From Aeromicrobium sp. (GTDB lineage Bacteria > Actinomycetota > Actinomycetes > Propionibacteriales > Nocardioidaceae), in contig JAOPXL010000063.1 in NCBI GenBank assembly GCA_025965175.1, positions 1-40,732 of the forward strand: a DNA stretch of 40,732 nucleotides, given 5' to 3'. Of this stretch, positions 34,598-40,732 are shown one piece after another (within the stretch, counting starts at the first letter, position 1; each line of letters starts with the position of its first letter). The position numbers and the translations under genes were made by a program. The notes under the pieces were generated by a model. The model was not told the DNA's origin and did no database searches. It saw only the letters and a list, made by a program, of their open reading frames with translations.

Positions 34598-35317
34598 TCA
34601 GGGCACGTCGTTGTGGCTCCAGGTGGCGTCCTCACGGACGACCCGTGCCGGCGTCCCCACCGAGACGGTGAACGGCGGCACCTTCTGCCCCCGGACCAGG
34701 CTGCGCATCCCGACGACGGAGCCCTCGCCGATCTCGACGTGGCCCGTCACGACGGTGTCCCGGCCCAGCCACACGTGCCGGCCGAGGCGGATGTGCGCGC
34801 CGAACGGGTTGATCCGCTCCCCCGTGCGGCGGTCCTCGAGCCGGTGCATGTCGTCGGTCGCAAGGTAGACGCCGGCGGCCCACAGCTGGTCACCGTCTGC
34901 GACGATGCTGCCGCCGTTGCGGGCATCGACGACGGCGCTCCGGGTCGCCACGAGGGGTCCGTGCAGCACGATCCGGCTGTGCGCGCCGCAGTAGAGCTCG
35001 CCCGCCGTCAGGACGCAGCTGCGGTCCAGGAAGATCGTCGCGGCGTCGCCGCCGACCAGCAGGGACGAGAGCCACTCCATCGGCCCGCCGACCACGATCA
35101 GGACGTCACGGACCGGGATCAGCGCGAGCGAGGCCATGACGTGGTCCGGCAGCCAGGCTCGGTCGCCGAGATAGAGCGCGTTGCCGCAGTCGTGCCACCA
35201 GTCCGGCATTGCGTCGGTGACGAGGGTCCAGGTCGCCCGGTCGAGCGAGGACGCCTCGACCCCGGCTGCGCGCAGGCGGTCGTGGTGCGCGGGAGTCATC
35301 GAGGTCGGGTCTGGCAC
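34598..35317 (-). CDS. Left-handed beta-helix (hexapeptide) protein of unknown substrate
   Basis: A 239-residue protein. The N-terminal part (TWTLVTDAMPDWWHDCGNALYLG) is not a known domain to me. From about residue 70 on the sequence has hexapeptide-like turns, ending with INPFGAHIRLGRHVWLGRDTVV and EIGEGSVVGMRSLVRG, typical of acyltransferases of the LbH superfamily. Whether it is an active acetyltransferase is unclear. The GTG at 35317 is preferred because CATGAT is six bases upstream; ATG 35299 and GTG 35323 are alternatives. Confidence 0.75.
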   Translation of the reverse strand: MPDPTSMTPAHHDRLRAAGVEASSLDRATWTLVTDAMPDWWHDCGNALYLGDRAWLPDHVMASLALIPVRDVLIVVGGPMEWLSSLLVGGDAATIFLDRSCVLTAGELYCGAHSRIVLHGPLVATRSAVVDARNGGSIVADGDQLWAAGVYLATDDMHRLEDRRTGERINPFGAHIRLGRHVWLGRDTVVTGHVEIGEGSVVGMRSLVRGQKVPPFTVSVGTPARVVREDATWSHNDVP

Positions 35318-35375
35318 CGTCACATCATGGCGGGGCCGCACGAAAGGTGTCCCAGGGACCCGCCGGGAGCCTTCG

Positions 35376-36194
35376 TCAGGCGTCGCGACGGACGAACAGG
35401 ACGTACGAGATCGCGAGCAGCGCCGCGACGAAGACTGCCATGACGATGCCACCGCCGAGCGGTCCGAACGGCGTGTAGCCGAGGAACGACAGCAGGTCAT
35501 CCAGGGAGGCGCGGGTGTAGAGCTTGCCGCCGGCGTCGTACGGCAGGAATTTGAGGATCTGGATGAATCCGCCGTCCTCCCCCGGCTCGTCCGAGGCACC
35601 CTTGATGGCGATGACGATGGCCCGGATGATCGACTCCAGGACGGAGGGGACCAGCAGGAGCAGCGCCACGGCGGCGGTCTGGTTGCGGGTGATCGCGGCG
35701 AACGCGAGGCCCGACAGGGCGAACAGCACCGTGAAGACGATGGTCCCGAGACCCAGGTCGACCAGCGCCTTCGCGGTCGGCAGGTCGAGCCCGAACCCCA
35801 CGATGCTGAGCAGCGCGACCAGGATGCACACCAGCGCCGCCAGCGCTGACACCACGGTCGTCGCGACGATCTTGGCCGCGAGCACGTAGGTGCGGTGCGG
35901 GATCGCCGTGAGCGTCGCGCGGATCATGCCGTGGCGGTACTCGTGGCCCATCGAGAGCACCCCGAAGAGCCCGATGATGTACGCGATGAACAGTGGCGCG
36001 AACCCGCTCGACGCCCCGATCGTCGCGATGATCTCGAAGGCGCTGTCGCCCCCGCTGAACGTGTCGGAGGACGAGATCGACGCGGCCAGCACGATCGACA
36101 TGACAAGCTGGAACGCGACGGCCGAGCCGATCAGCCAGTACGTCGAGCGGATCGTGCGGAGGCGCAGGTACTCGTAGCGGAGCGCGTCGATCAT
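35376..36194 (-). CDS. ABC-2 type transporter permease
   Basis: A 272-residue membrane protein with about six segments, first after the cytosolic [20 protein letters not shown] start, a common opening of ABC-2 permeases. The [19 protein letters not shown] coupling-helix motif is diagnostic. It pairs with the ATP-binding protein encoded just upstream (ATGA overlap). Probably exports a lipid, peptide or drug; substrate unknown. Confidence 0.9.
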   Translation of the reverse strand: MIDALRYEYLRLRTIRSTYWLIGSAVAFQLVMSIVLAASISSSDTFSGGDSAFEIIATIGASSGFAPLFIAYIIGLFGVLSMGHEYRHGMIRATLTAIPHRTYVLAAKIVATTVVSALAALVCILVALLSIVGFGLDLPTAKALVDLGLGTIVFTVLFALSGLAFAAITRNQTAAVALLLLVPSVLESIIRAIVIAIKGASDEPGEDGGFIQILKFLPYDAGGKLYTRASLDDLLSFLGYTPFGPLGGGIVMAVFVAALLAISYVLFVRRDA

Positions 36195-37102
36195 GCCTCG
36201 CCACCTCCGCGGAACTCCTCGGCGAGCCCCGTCGCCTCGAGGAACGCCTCCTCCAGCGTCGCCTGTCTCGTGACGAGCTGGTGCAGCCGGGCGCCGACGG
36301 CGTGCGCCTCGTCGCCGATCTGCTCGGCGGTCAGGCCGCGGGCCACGAGGACGCCCCCCTCGCTCGTCAGCTCGGCACCCAGCGCCGTCAGCCGGGGCGC
36401 GAGCACCGCGGCGTCGGGGCTGCGGACCTCGACCGCCCCGAGGCTGCTGCGGGAGATGAACTCCGACACCGCGCCGTTGGCCAGCATGCGGCCCCGCCCG
36501 ATCACGACGAGCTGGTCGGCCAGCACCGCCATCTCCTGCAGCAGGTGGCTCGAGACGAACACCGCACGGCCCTCGCCGGCGAGGTGCTTGAGCAGGTCGC
36601 GCAGCCAGTGGATGCCCTGCGGGTCGAGGCCGTTGCTGGGCTCGTCCAGGATCAGGGTGTGCGGGTTGCCCAGCAGCGCCGCCGCGAGGCCCAGCCGTTG
36701 CCCCATGCCGAGGCTGAACTTGCCGGGCTTGCCCTTCGCGACGCTGCCGAGGCCGACCAGGTCCATGACCTCGTCGACCCGGCCGTCCGGGATCCGGTTC
36801 GACGCCGCGAGCATCCGCAGGTGGTCGCGGGCGTGCCGGGTCGGATGGAACGGCTTGGCCTCCAGCAGTGCGCCGACGTGCCGCATGGGGTGCTCGAGCT
36901 CGCCGAACCGCCGCCCGTCGAAGGTCGTCGAACCGTCACCGTTGTCGAGCCCCAGCATGAGCCGCATCGTCGTGGACTTGCCGGAGCCGTTGGGTCCGAG
37001 GAACCCGGTCACGCTGCCCGGCCGCACGACGAACGACAGGTCGTCGACCGCGCGCTTGGCCCCGTACGTCTTGCCGAGTCCCCGCGCCTCGATGAGAGCC
37101 AT
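36191..37102 (-). CDS. ABC transporter ATP-binding protein
   Basis: A 303-residue nucleotide-binding protein. Walker [10 protein letters not shown] at 36-44, Q-loop near ALLEAKPF, signature [12 protein letters not shown], Walker [16 protein letters not shown] and the H-loop SSHLL are all intact. The 70-residue tail is typical of ABC-2 exporters of the DrrA/CcmA kind. Start at 37102 (MALIEARG) has CAGGCT six bases upstream, so it is probably leaderless; GTG at 37108 is less likely. Divergent from the tryptophan dioxygenase leader across 40 bases. Confidence 0.93.
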   Translation of the reverse strand: MALIEARGLGKTYGAKRAVDDLSFVVRPGSVTGFLGPNGSGKSTTMRLMLGLDNGDGSTTFDGRRFGELEHPMRHVGALLEAKPFHPTRHARDHLRMLAASNRIPDGRVDEVMDLVGLGSVAKGKPGKFSLGMGQRLGLAAALLGNPHTLILDEPSNGLDPQGIHWLRDLLKHLAGEGRAVFVSSHLLQEMAVLADQLVVIGRGRMLANGAVSEFISRSSLGAVEVRSPDAAVLAPRLTALGAELTSEGGVLVARGLTAEQIGDEAHAVGARLHQLVTRQATLEEAFLEATGLAEEFRGGGEA

Positions 37103-37108
37103 GTGCAC

Positions 37109-37136
37109 AGCCTGTCACGCGGAGAGGGCCTACGGT
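37109..37136. promoter_or_regulatory. Divergent promoter elements of the ABC exporter and the dioxygenase leader
   Basis: CAGGCT on the minus strand (37109-37114) lies six bases from the ATP-binding protein ATG at 37102. TACGGT on the plus strand (37131-37136) lies six bases from the ATG of the leader ORF at 37143. Both fit leaderless transcription. -35 elements are weak or absent. Confidence 0.5.
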
Positions 37137-37142
37137 GGCGAC

Positions 37143-37217
37143 ATGAGCGAGCGAAACGACGGCAACTCATGTCGCCGCCTCCGTACGGTGCCCTTCCTGA
37201 CGGAGGCGGCGACATGA
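37143..37217 (+). CDS. Leader peptide of tryptophan 2,3-dioxygenase (24 codons)
   Basis: An ORF of 24 codons (starting MSERNDG, containing Arg-Arg-Leu-Arg and Pro17, ending EAAT). Its ATG is six bases after the -10 TACGGT, consistent with leaderless translation, and its TGA overlaps the ATG of the dioxygenase (ATGA). Its second half runs through the 18-bp inverted repeat that occludes the dioxygenase ribosome site, so ribosomes translating it would open that hairpin. It has no Trp codon, so it is not a classical Trp attenuator. Whether the peptide itself matters is unknown. Confidence 0.55.
   Translation: MSERNDGNSCRRLRTVPFLTEAAT
37167..37217 (+). promoter_or_regulatory. Perfect inverted repeat occluding the dioxygenase start
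   Basis: Arms TCATGTCGCCGCCTCCGT (37167-37184) and ACGGAGGCGGCGACATGA (37200-37217) are perfect 18-bp complements with a 15-nt loop. The right arm holds the Shine-Dalgarno (GGAGG) and the ATG at 37214 of the dioxygenase. In RNA this hairpin would strongly block independent initiation. The left arm also carries an in-frame ATG at 37169 that lacks a ribosome site. Confidence 0.9.
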
Positions 37218-38059
37218 CTGAGAGCAGCGAGTCCTACCGGCCGATCGAGGAGGGCGTCGCGAGGGACCTGCGGGGCGAGATGACGTACGCGAGCTATCTT
37301 CAGCTGCCGACCCTGCTGTCGGCCCAGCAGCCCGTGTCGGAGCACCACGACGAGATGCTGTTCATCGTCCAGCACCAGGTCACCGAGCTGTGGCTCAAGC
37401 AGCTGATCCACGAGCTGCGGTCCGCGATGAGCCTGATCGCGGCCGACGACCTCTCCCCGGCACTCAAGCGGCTGGCGCGGGTCAAGGCGATCCAGCGGCA
37501 GATGTTCGAGCAGTGGTCGGTGCTCGAGACGCTGACGCCGGTCGAGTACGTCCAGTTCCGCGACTTCCTCGGCAGGGCGTCGGGATTCCAGTCCCCGCAG
37601 TACCGGACGGTGGAGTTCCTGCTCGGCAACAAGAACCCGCAGATGATCTCGGTCTTCGACCACGATCCCGTGCTGCACGACGCGCTGGTCGCAGACCTCG
37701 AGGCACCCAGCCTGTACGACGAGTTCCTCCGCTACCTCGCCCGGCGGGGGCACGACGTCCCGGCGGCGGTGCTCGAGCGGGACGTCTCGCAGCCGTACAC
37801 CGCTGACCCCGGCGTCACCGAGGTGCTGCGACGGATCTACGCCGATCCCGCGACGCACTGGGACGCGTATGAGATGTGCGAGGAGCTCGTCGACGTCGAG
37901 GAGAGCTTCCAGCTGTGGCGGTTCCGCCACCTCAAGACCGTCGAGCGGATCATCGGCTTCAAGCGAGGGACCGGAGGCTCCTCCGGAGTCCACTTCCTCC
38001 AGAAGGCCCTGGAGCTGACCTTCTTCCCAGAACTACTGACGGTGCGAACTCTTCTCTGA
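37214..38059 (+). CDS. kynA: Tryptophan 2,3-dioxygenase
   Basis: A 281-residue heme enzyme that opens the indole ring of L-tryptophan with O2 to give N-formylkynurenine, the first step of kynurenine catabolism. H54 in IVQHQ is the distal active-site histidine, R121 and the Y130-R131 pair lie in [15 protein letters not shown]239 in RFRHLKT is the proximal heme ligand, and GTGGSSG (252-258) is the substrate-carboxylate loop. Length is normal. The start is fixed by GGAGG nine bases upstream and by N-terminal homology ([17 protein letters not shown]). No kynureninase or formamidase is nearby. A hairpin follows the stop. Confidence 0.95.
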   Translation: MTESSESYRPIEEGVARDLRGEMTYASYLQLPTLLSAQQPVSEHHDEMLFIVQHQVTELWLKQLIHELRSAMSLIAADDLSPALKRLARVKAIQRQMFEQWSVLETLTPVEYVQFRDFLGRASGFQSPQYRTVEFLLGNKNPQMISVFDHDPVLHDALVADLEAPSLYDEFLRYLARRGHDVPAAVLERDVSQPYTADPGVTEVLRRIYADPATHWDAYEMCEELVDVEESFQLWRFRHLKTVERIIGFKRGTGGSSGVHFLQKALELTFFPELLTVRTLL

Positions 38060-38086
38060 GACTCTGCTTGAGAACTCATCTGTGAG

Positions 38087-38154
38087 AGCCGCGAATGGCG
38101 CAATGTGGCTGGATCTCGGCGACCAGATTCAGCCGCATTGCGCCACTCGCGGCT
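38087..38154. terminator. Long near-perfect inverted repeat after the dioxygenase
   Basis: Arms of 25 bases (38087-38111 and 38130-38154) differ at two positions, giving one A-C mismatch and one G-U wobble on the plus strand; loop of 18 nt. Starts AGCCGCGA and contains TGGCGCAATG. It lies between the convergent dioxygenase (stop 38059) and metI (stop 38164) and would work in both directions, though there is no U tract. It is longer than normal terminators and shares its TGGCGCA core with the hairpin at 7-59. Confidence 0.75.
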
Positions 38155-38163
38155 CGGTGGGGG

Positions 38164-38826
38164 TCAGCGCCGCATGACCCTGCGGGCCAGCGCGTTGCCG
38201 ATCAGCTGGCCGATCTGCACGATGAGGATGACCAGCAGGATCGCGACGGCCGTCACGGTCCAGTTGAACTGCTTGAGCCCGTACGTCAGCGCGACCTTGC
38301 CGAGGCTGTCCGCCCCGGTGATGCCGACGATCGCGGTCATGTCGACGATCGCGACGAGCGCGAACGTGAAGCCCAGGATCAGCGGGCCCAGGGCCTCCGG
38401 GAGCAACACCGTCGTGATGACCTTCCACCGGCTCGCGCCCATCGCGCGGGCCGCCTCCAGTACCCCCGGCTGGACGCTCACGAGGTTCTGCTCCACGATT
38501 CGCGAGATCCCGAAAGCCGAGGCGAACACGATCGCGACCAGCGCCTGGCCGTTGCCGATCCCAGAGATCCCGAACCAGCGGGACACCGGCTGCAGCGCGA
38601 TGACGAGCAGCACGAAAGGGATCGGGCGCATGAAGTTGACCACGAAGTTGAGAACCCCGTTGGTCCGCCGGTCCGACACGATCCCGCCACGTCGGCTGAC
38701 GTACAGGCCCGTCCCGACCAGCAGCCCGATCAGGCCGCCGATGACGAGTCCGCCGCCAGCCAGCCAGATCGTGGTCCACAGGCTCTCGAGGAAGATGCTC
38801 CGCAGCTCCCACACGCGATCCATCAC
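38164..38826 (-). CDS. metI: Methionine ABC transporter permease
   Basis: A 220-residue permease of the methionine uptake family, five membrane segments and the coupling motif EAARAMGASRWKVITTVLLPEALG. It works with MetN and MetQ, both upstream, to import D- and L-methionine. The GTG at 38826 overlaps the metN stop (GTGA); an ATG three bases later is also possible. Last gene of the metQ-metN-metI operon; faces the convergent dioxygenase across a hairpin. Confidence 0.94.
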   Translation of the reverse strand: MMDRVWELRSIFLESLWTTIWLAGGGLVIGGLIGLLVGTGLYVSRRGGIVSDRRTNGVLNFVVNFMRPIPFVLLVIALQPVSRWFGISGIGNGQALVAIVFASAFGISRIVEQNLVSVQPGVLEAARAMGASRWKVITTVLLPEALGPLILGFTFALVAIVDMTAIVGITGADSLGKVALTYGLKQFNWTVTAVAILLVILIVQIGQLIGNALARRVMRR

Positions 38827-39851
38827 GCCACCTCCGTCGTCTCGACGAGGGCGCTGACGGCCCGCACCGCCTCGTCGACCGCGGCGCGGTCACCGCGGAG
38901 CTCGAGGGTCAGGTGGCCGAACGTCCGACCCCGGACGTCCTCGACGCCGCCGAAGACGAGCTCGAACTCGACTCCCCGGCCGATGATCTCGGCGAACACG
39001 GCCGACTGGCTCACCGACTCGTCCCGGAACGACAACGTCAGGAGCCGGCCGGGGTGCCGGCGCCGCAGGGAGACCACGGATGCCTCGTCGGGCACGTCGT
39101 CGACCAGCGTCGAGACGAACCGGCGGGTGGCCGGCTGCTGCGGCCGGGCGAAGATCTCGAAGACCGGGCCCTGCTCGACGATCCGGCCCTCCTCCATCAC
39201 GACGACCCGGTCGGCGATCGTCTTGACGACGTCCATCTCGTGCGTGATGACGACGATCGTGATGCCGAGCTCGGTGTTGACCCGCTTCAGCAGCCGCAGC
39301 ACCTCGACCGTCGTCTCTGGGTCGAGTGCGCTGGTGGCCTCGTCGGCGAGCAGGATCTTGGGCGACGTGGCCAGGGCGCGGGCGATCCCGACGCGCTGCT
39401 TCTGCCCGCCGGAGAGCTGCTCGGGCCACGCGTGGGCCTTGTCGGCCAGGCCGACGAAGTGCAGCAGCTCGGAGATGCGCTTCTGGTGCTCGGCCTTCGG
39501 CACCTTGGCGATCTCGAGTGGGTACGCGATGTTGCCCCATACCGTGCGGGAGCCGAACAGGTTGAACTGCTGGAAGATCATCCCGATGTCCAGACGGACC
39601 TTCTGCAGCTGCCGCTCGCGCAGCGTCGTGACGTCGGTGCCGTCGACCTCGAGCGTTCCCGACGTCGTCGGCTCCAGCGCGTTGATCAGGCGGACCAGCG
39701 TGGACTTGCCCGCGCCGGAGTAGCCGACGACACCAACGATCTCGCCGGCCTCGATCGACAGGTCCACGTCGTCGACGGCGCGGACGGGGTCGCCGCCCTT
39801 GCGCGTCGGCGGGTACGTCTTGCTGACGCCCCGGAGCTCGATCAGAGCCAT
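38823..39851 (-). CDS. metN: Methionine ABC transporter ATP-binding protein
   Basis: A 342-residue ATPase. Walker A GYSGAGKST at 43-51, signature LSGGQKQRVGIARAL, Walker B ILLADEATSALD. The C-terminal ~75 residues are the NIL domain, which binds methionine and inhibits the transporter when cytosolic methionine is high. GGAGGA about six bases from the ATG at 39851 sets the start. Coupled to metI by a GTGA overlap; 58 bases from metQ with a hairpin between. Confidence 0.95.
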   Translation of the reverse strand: MALIELRGVSKTYPPTRKGGDPVRAVDDVDLSIEAGEIVGVVGYSGAGKSTLVRLINALEPTTSGTLEVDGTDVTTLRERQLQKVRLDIGMIFQQFNLFGSRTVWGNIAYPLEIAKVPKAEHQKRISELLHFVGLADKAHAWPEQLSGGQKQRVGIARALATSPKILLADEATSALDPETTVEVLRLLKRVNTELGITIVVITHEMDVVKTIADRVVVMEEGRIVEQGPVFEIFARPQQPATRRFVSTLVDDVPDEASVVSLRRRHPGRLLTLSFRDESVSQSAVFAEIIGRGVEFELVFGGVEDVRGRTFGHLTLELRGDRAAVDEAVRAVSALVETTEVA

Positions 39852-39876
39852 GAGTTCCTCCAGATGCACCACGAGC

Positions 39877-39897
39877 CCGGCGACGCGAGGTCGCCGG
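39877..39897 (-). terminator. Intercistronic hairpin between metQ and metN
   Basis: A perfect 8-bp stem (CCGGCGAC with GTCGCCGG) and 5-nt loop in the 58-base gap. There is no U run, so it probably acts as partial terminator or as a 3' stabiliser for metQ RNA, giving more binding protein than membrane components. Confidence 0.55.
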
Positions 39898-39909
39898 ACC
39901 GCGGAGCGA

Positions 39910-40731
39910 TCACTTGGTGGCGGCTGTGTCCTTCTCGACCTTGGCGAGTGACGACTCGAGGTCGGCGACCGGGGTCTTGAGCAGCTCGGCGGTTCCGCCG
40001 GAGACCTTCTGCAGGCCGTCGGTCACGGTCCTGGTGTCCTGGAAGATCCTGACCAGCTTGGCGTACGTCTTGTTGTCCTTGTCCTCAGCGCGGGCGGCGA
40101 AGATGTTGACGTAGGGCAGCGCGTTGGGATCGGACGGGTCGTCCTTGGCGATCGCGTCGCCGAACGTCAGGCCGGCCTTCTCGACGAAGTCGTTGTTGAT
40201 GATCGCGCCCGCGAGGTCCTCCAGGCTCGTCGCGGTGATGTCGGCCGACAGGTCCTTGACCTTGACCCGCGAGGCGCTGGTGTCGACGTCCGACAGGTCG
40301 GAGAAGATCGAGCCGCCCGACTTGAGCTTGATGAGTCCGGCCGACTGCAGGATCAGCAGGCCACGGGCCTGGTTGCTGGCGTCGTCGGGCACGGCGACGG
40401 TCGCGCCGTCCGGAATGTCGGCGGCCGAGTCGTACTTCTTGCTGTAGAGACCCAGCGGGTAGATCGCCGTCGAGCCGACGGGCACGAGGTCCTTGTCGTT
40501 CGAGACGTTGTAGTCCGCGAGATAGACGATGTGCTGGAACTGGTTGAGGTCGAGCTCGCCGGCGTCGAGGGCCGGGTTGGGCTGCGTGTACTCGGTGAAG
40601 TCGACGATCTTGACGTTGATGCCCTCGGCCTTGGCGGCCTTGGTGTAGTCGGCCCAGTAGGGGTCGCTGGCTCCGACGACGCCGATCTTGACGGTCTTGC
40701 CGCCCTTGGCGTCGCTGTCGTCGCCGCCGAA
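39910..40731 (-). CDS. metQ: Methionine-binding lipoprotein MetQ (5' end outside the window)
   Basis: At least 273 residues of a NlpA/MetQ substrate-binding protein, missing its signal peptide and lipobox, which lie beyond base 40732. From the window edge the frame reads FGGDDSDAKGGKTVKIGVVGA, then ADYTKAAKAEGINVKIVDF and NPALDAGELDLNQFQH, all typical. The C-terminus ends in an acidic/basic EKDTAATK tail. It captures methionine at the cell surface for MetNI. A SAM-dependent leader would, if present, be outside the window. Confidence 0.94.
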   Translation of the reverse strand, partial: FGGDDSDAKGGKTVKIGVVGASDPYWADYTKAAKAEGINVKIVDFTEYTQPNPALDAGELDLNQFQHIVYLADYNVSNDKDLVPVGSTAIYPLGLYSKKYDSAADIPDGATVAVPDDASNQARGLLILQSAGLIKLKSGGSIFSDLSDVDTSASRVKVKDLSADITATSLEDLAGAIINNDFVEKAGLTFGDAIAKDDPSDPNALPYVNIFAARAEDKDNKTYAKLVRIFQDTRTVTDGLQKVSGGTAELLKTPVADLESSLAKVEKDTAATK

Positions 40732-40732
40732 G

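Noticed and set aside
37138-37176. Alternative 10-bp stem (GGCGACATGA with TCATGTCGCC) that would compete with the dioxygenase hairpin
   Set aside because: If transcription starts at the leader ATG (37143), half of the upstream arm is not in the RNA. It would matter only with a longer transcript.
36281-37213. Upstream in-frame extension of tryptophan dioxygenase
   Set aside because: It is antisense to the ABC ATPase gene; the family N-terminus and Shine-Dalgarno fit 37214.

Overview
The window is a GC-rich actinobacterial chromosome segment. Family-level signals (DUF2530 and DUF3027 proteins, a CspA-type protein with a C-terminal extension, an actinobacterial-type SerC, B12-dependent MutAB with MeaB, leaderless promoters) point to Nocardioidaceae or a close relative, perhaps Aeromicrobium- or Nocardioides-like. 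The genus is inference; no 16S rRNA or tRNA gene was seen.

Layout. (1) 1-5413, minus strand: methylmalonyl-CoA mutase operon mutA-mutB-meaB with a small uncharacterised gene upstream. (2) 5456-16179, housekeeping and accessory genes: serC, a gamma-type carbonic anhydrase bracketed by a short repeat family, an NCS2 purine permease, an exported beta-propeller-like protein, DUF2530, two MFS transporters, DUF3027, a cold-shock protein, a YihY/BrkB membrane protein and an orphan PemK/MazF-like protein. (3) 16235-31102, a large surface-polysaccharide region: two paralogous modules, each an ECF sigma gene divergent from a Wzz-like chain-length protein, lie at 16.2-17.5 kb and 22.2-24.6 kb. Around and between them are an acyl-CoA ligase, an initiating sugar transferase, a GT2 glycosyltransferase, a TagD-like cytidylyltransferase, a flippase, an O-antigen ligase/polymerase, a CDP-alcohol phosphotransferase and a large secreted protein with a fibrinogen-like YCDxxxxGGGW domain. 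(4) 31193-34534: acetaldehyde-type aldehyde dehydrogenase, DUF779 partner and a GAF regulator, with matching palindromes in both promoters. (5) 34598-38059: a left-handed beta-helix protein, an ABC-2 exporter pair and tryptophan 2,3-dioxygenase with an unusual leader. (6) 38164-40732: methionine importer metI-metN-metQ, with metQ cut by the window end.

How the genes fit together. The polysaccharide region has the parts of a Wzx/Wzy-type pathway: initiating transferase, one glycosyltransferase, flippase, polymerase/ligase and Wzz-like proteins. It also has both halves of a CDP-alcohol route, a cytidylyltransferase and a CDP-alcohol phosphotransferase. The minus-strand genes 31102 to 24711 are joined by short overlaps, so the secreted fibrinogen-domain protein is probably co-expressed with export and polymerisation.

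The most interesting signals are: the leader of tryptophan 2,3-dioxygenase, a probable leaderless 24-codon ORF ending in an ATGA overlap with a perfect 18-bp inverted repeat over the dioxygenase ribosome site and start; the duplicated ECF/Wzz-like modules; the fibrinogen-domain/CDP-alcohol glycopolymer locus; and the paired operators of the aldehyde dehydrogenase regulon. No insertion sequence, prophage or CRISPR array was seen.
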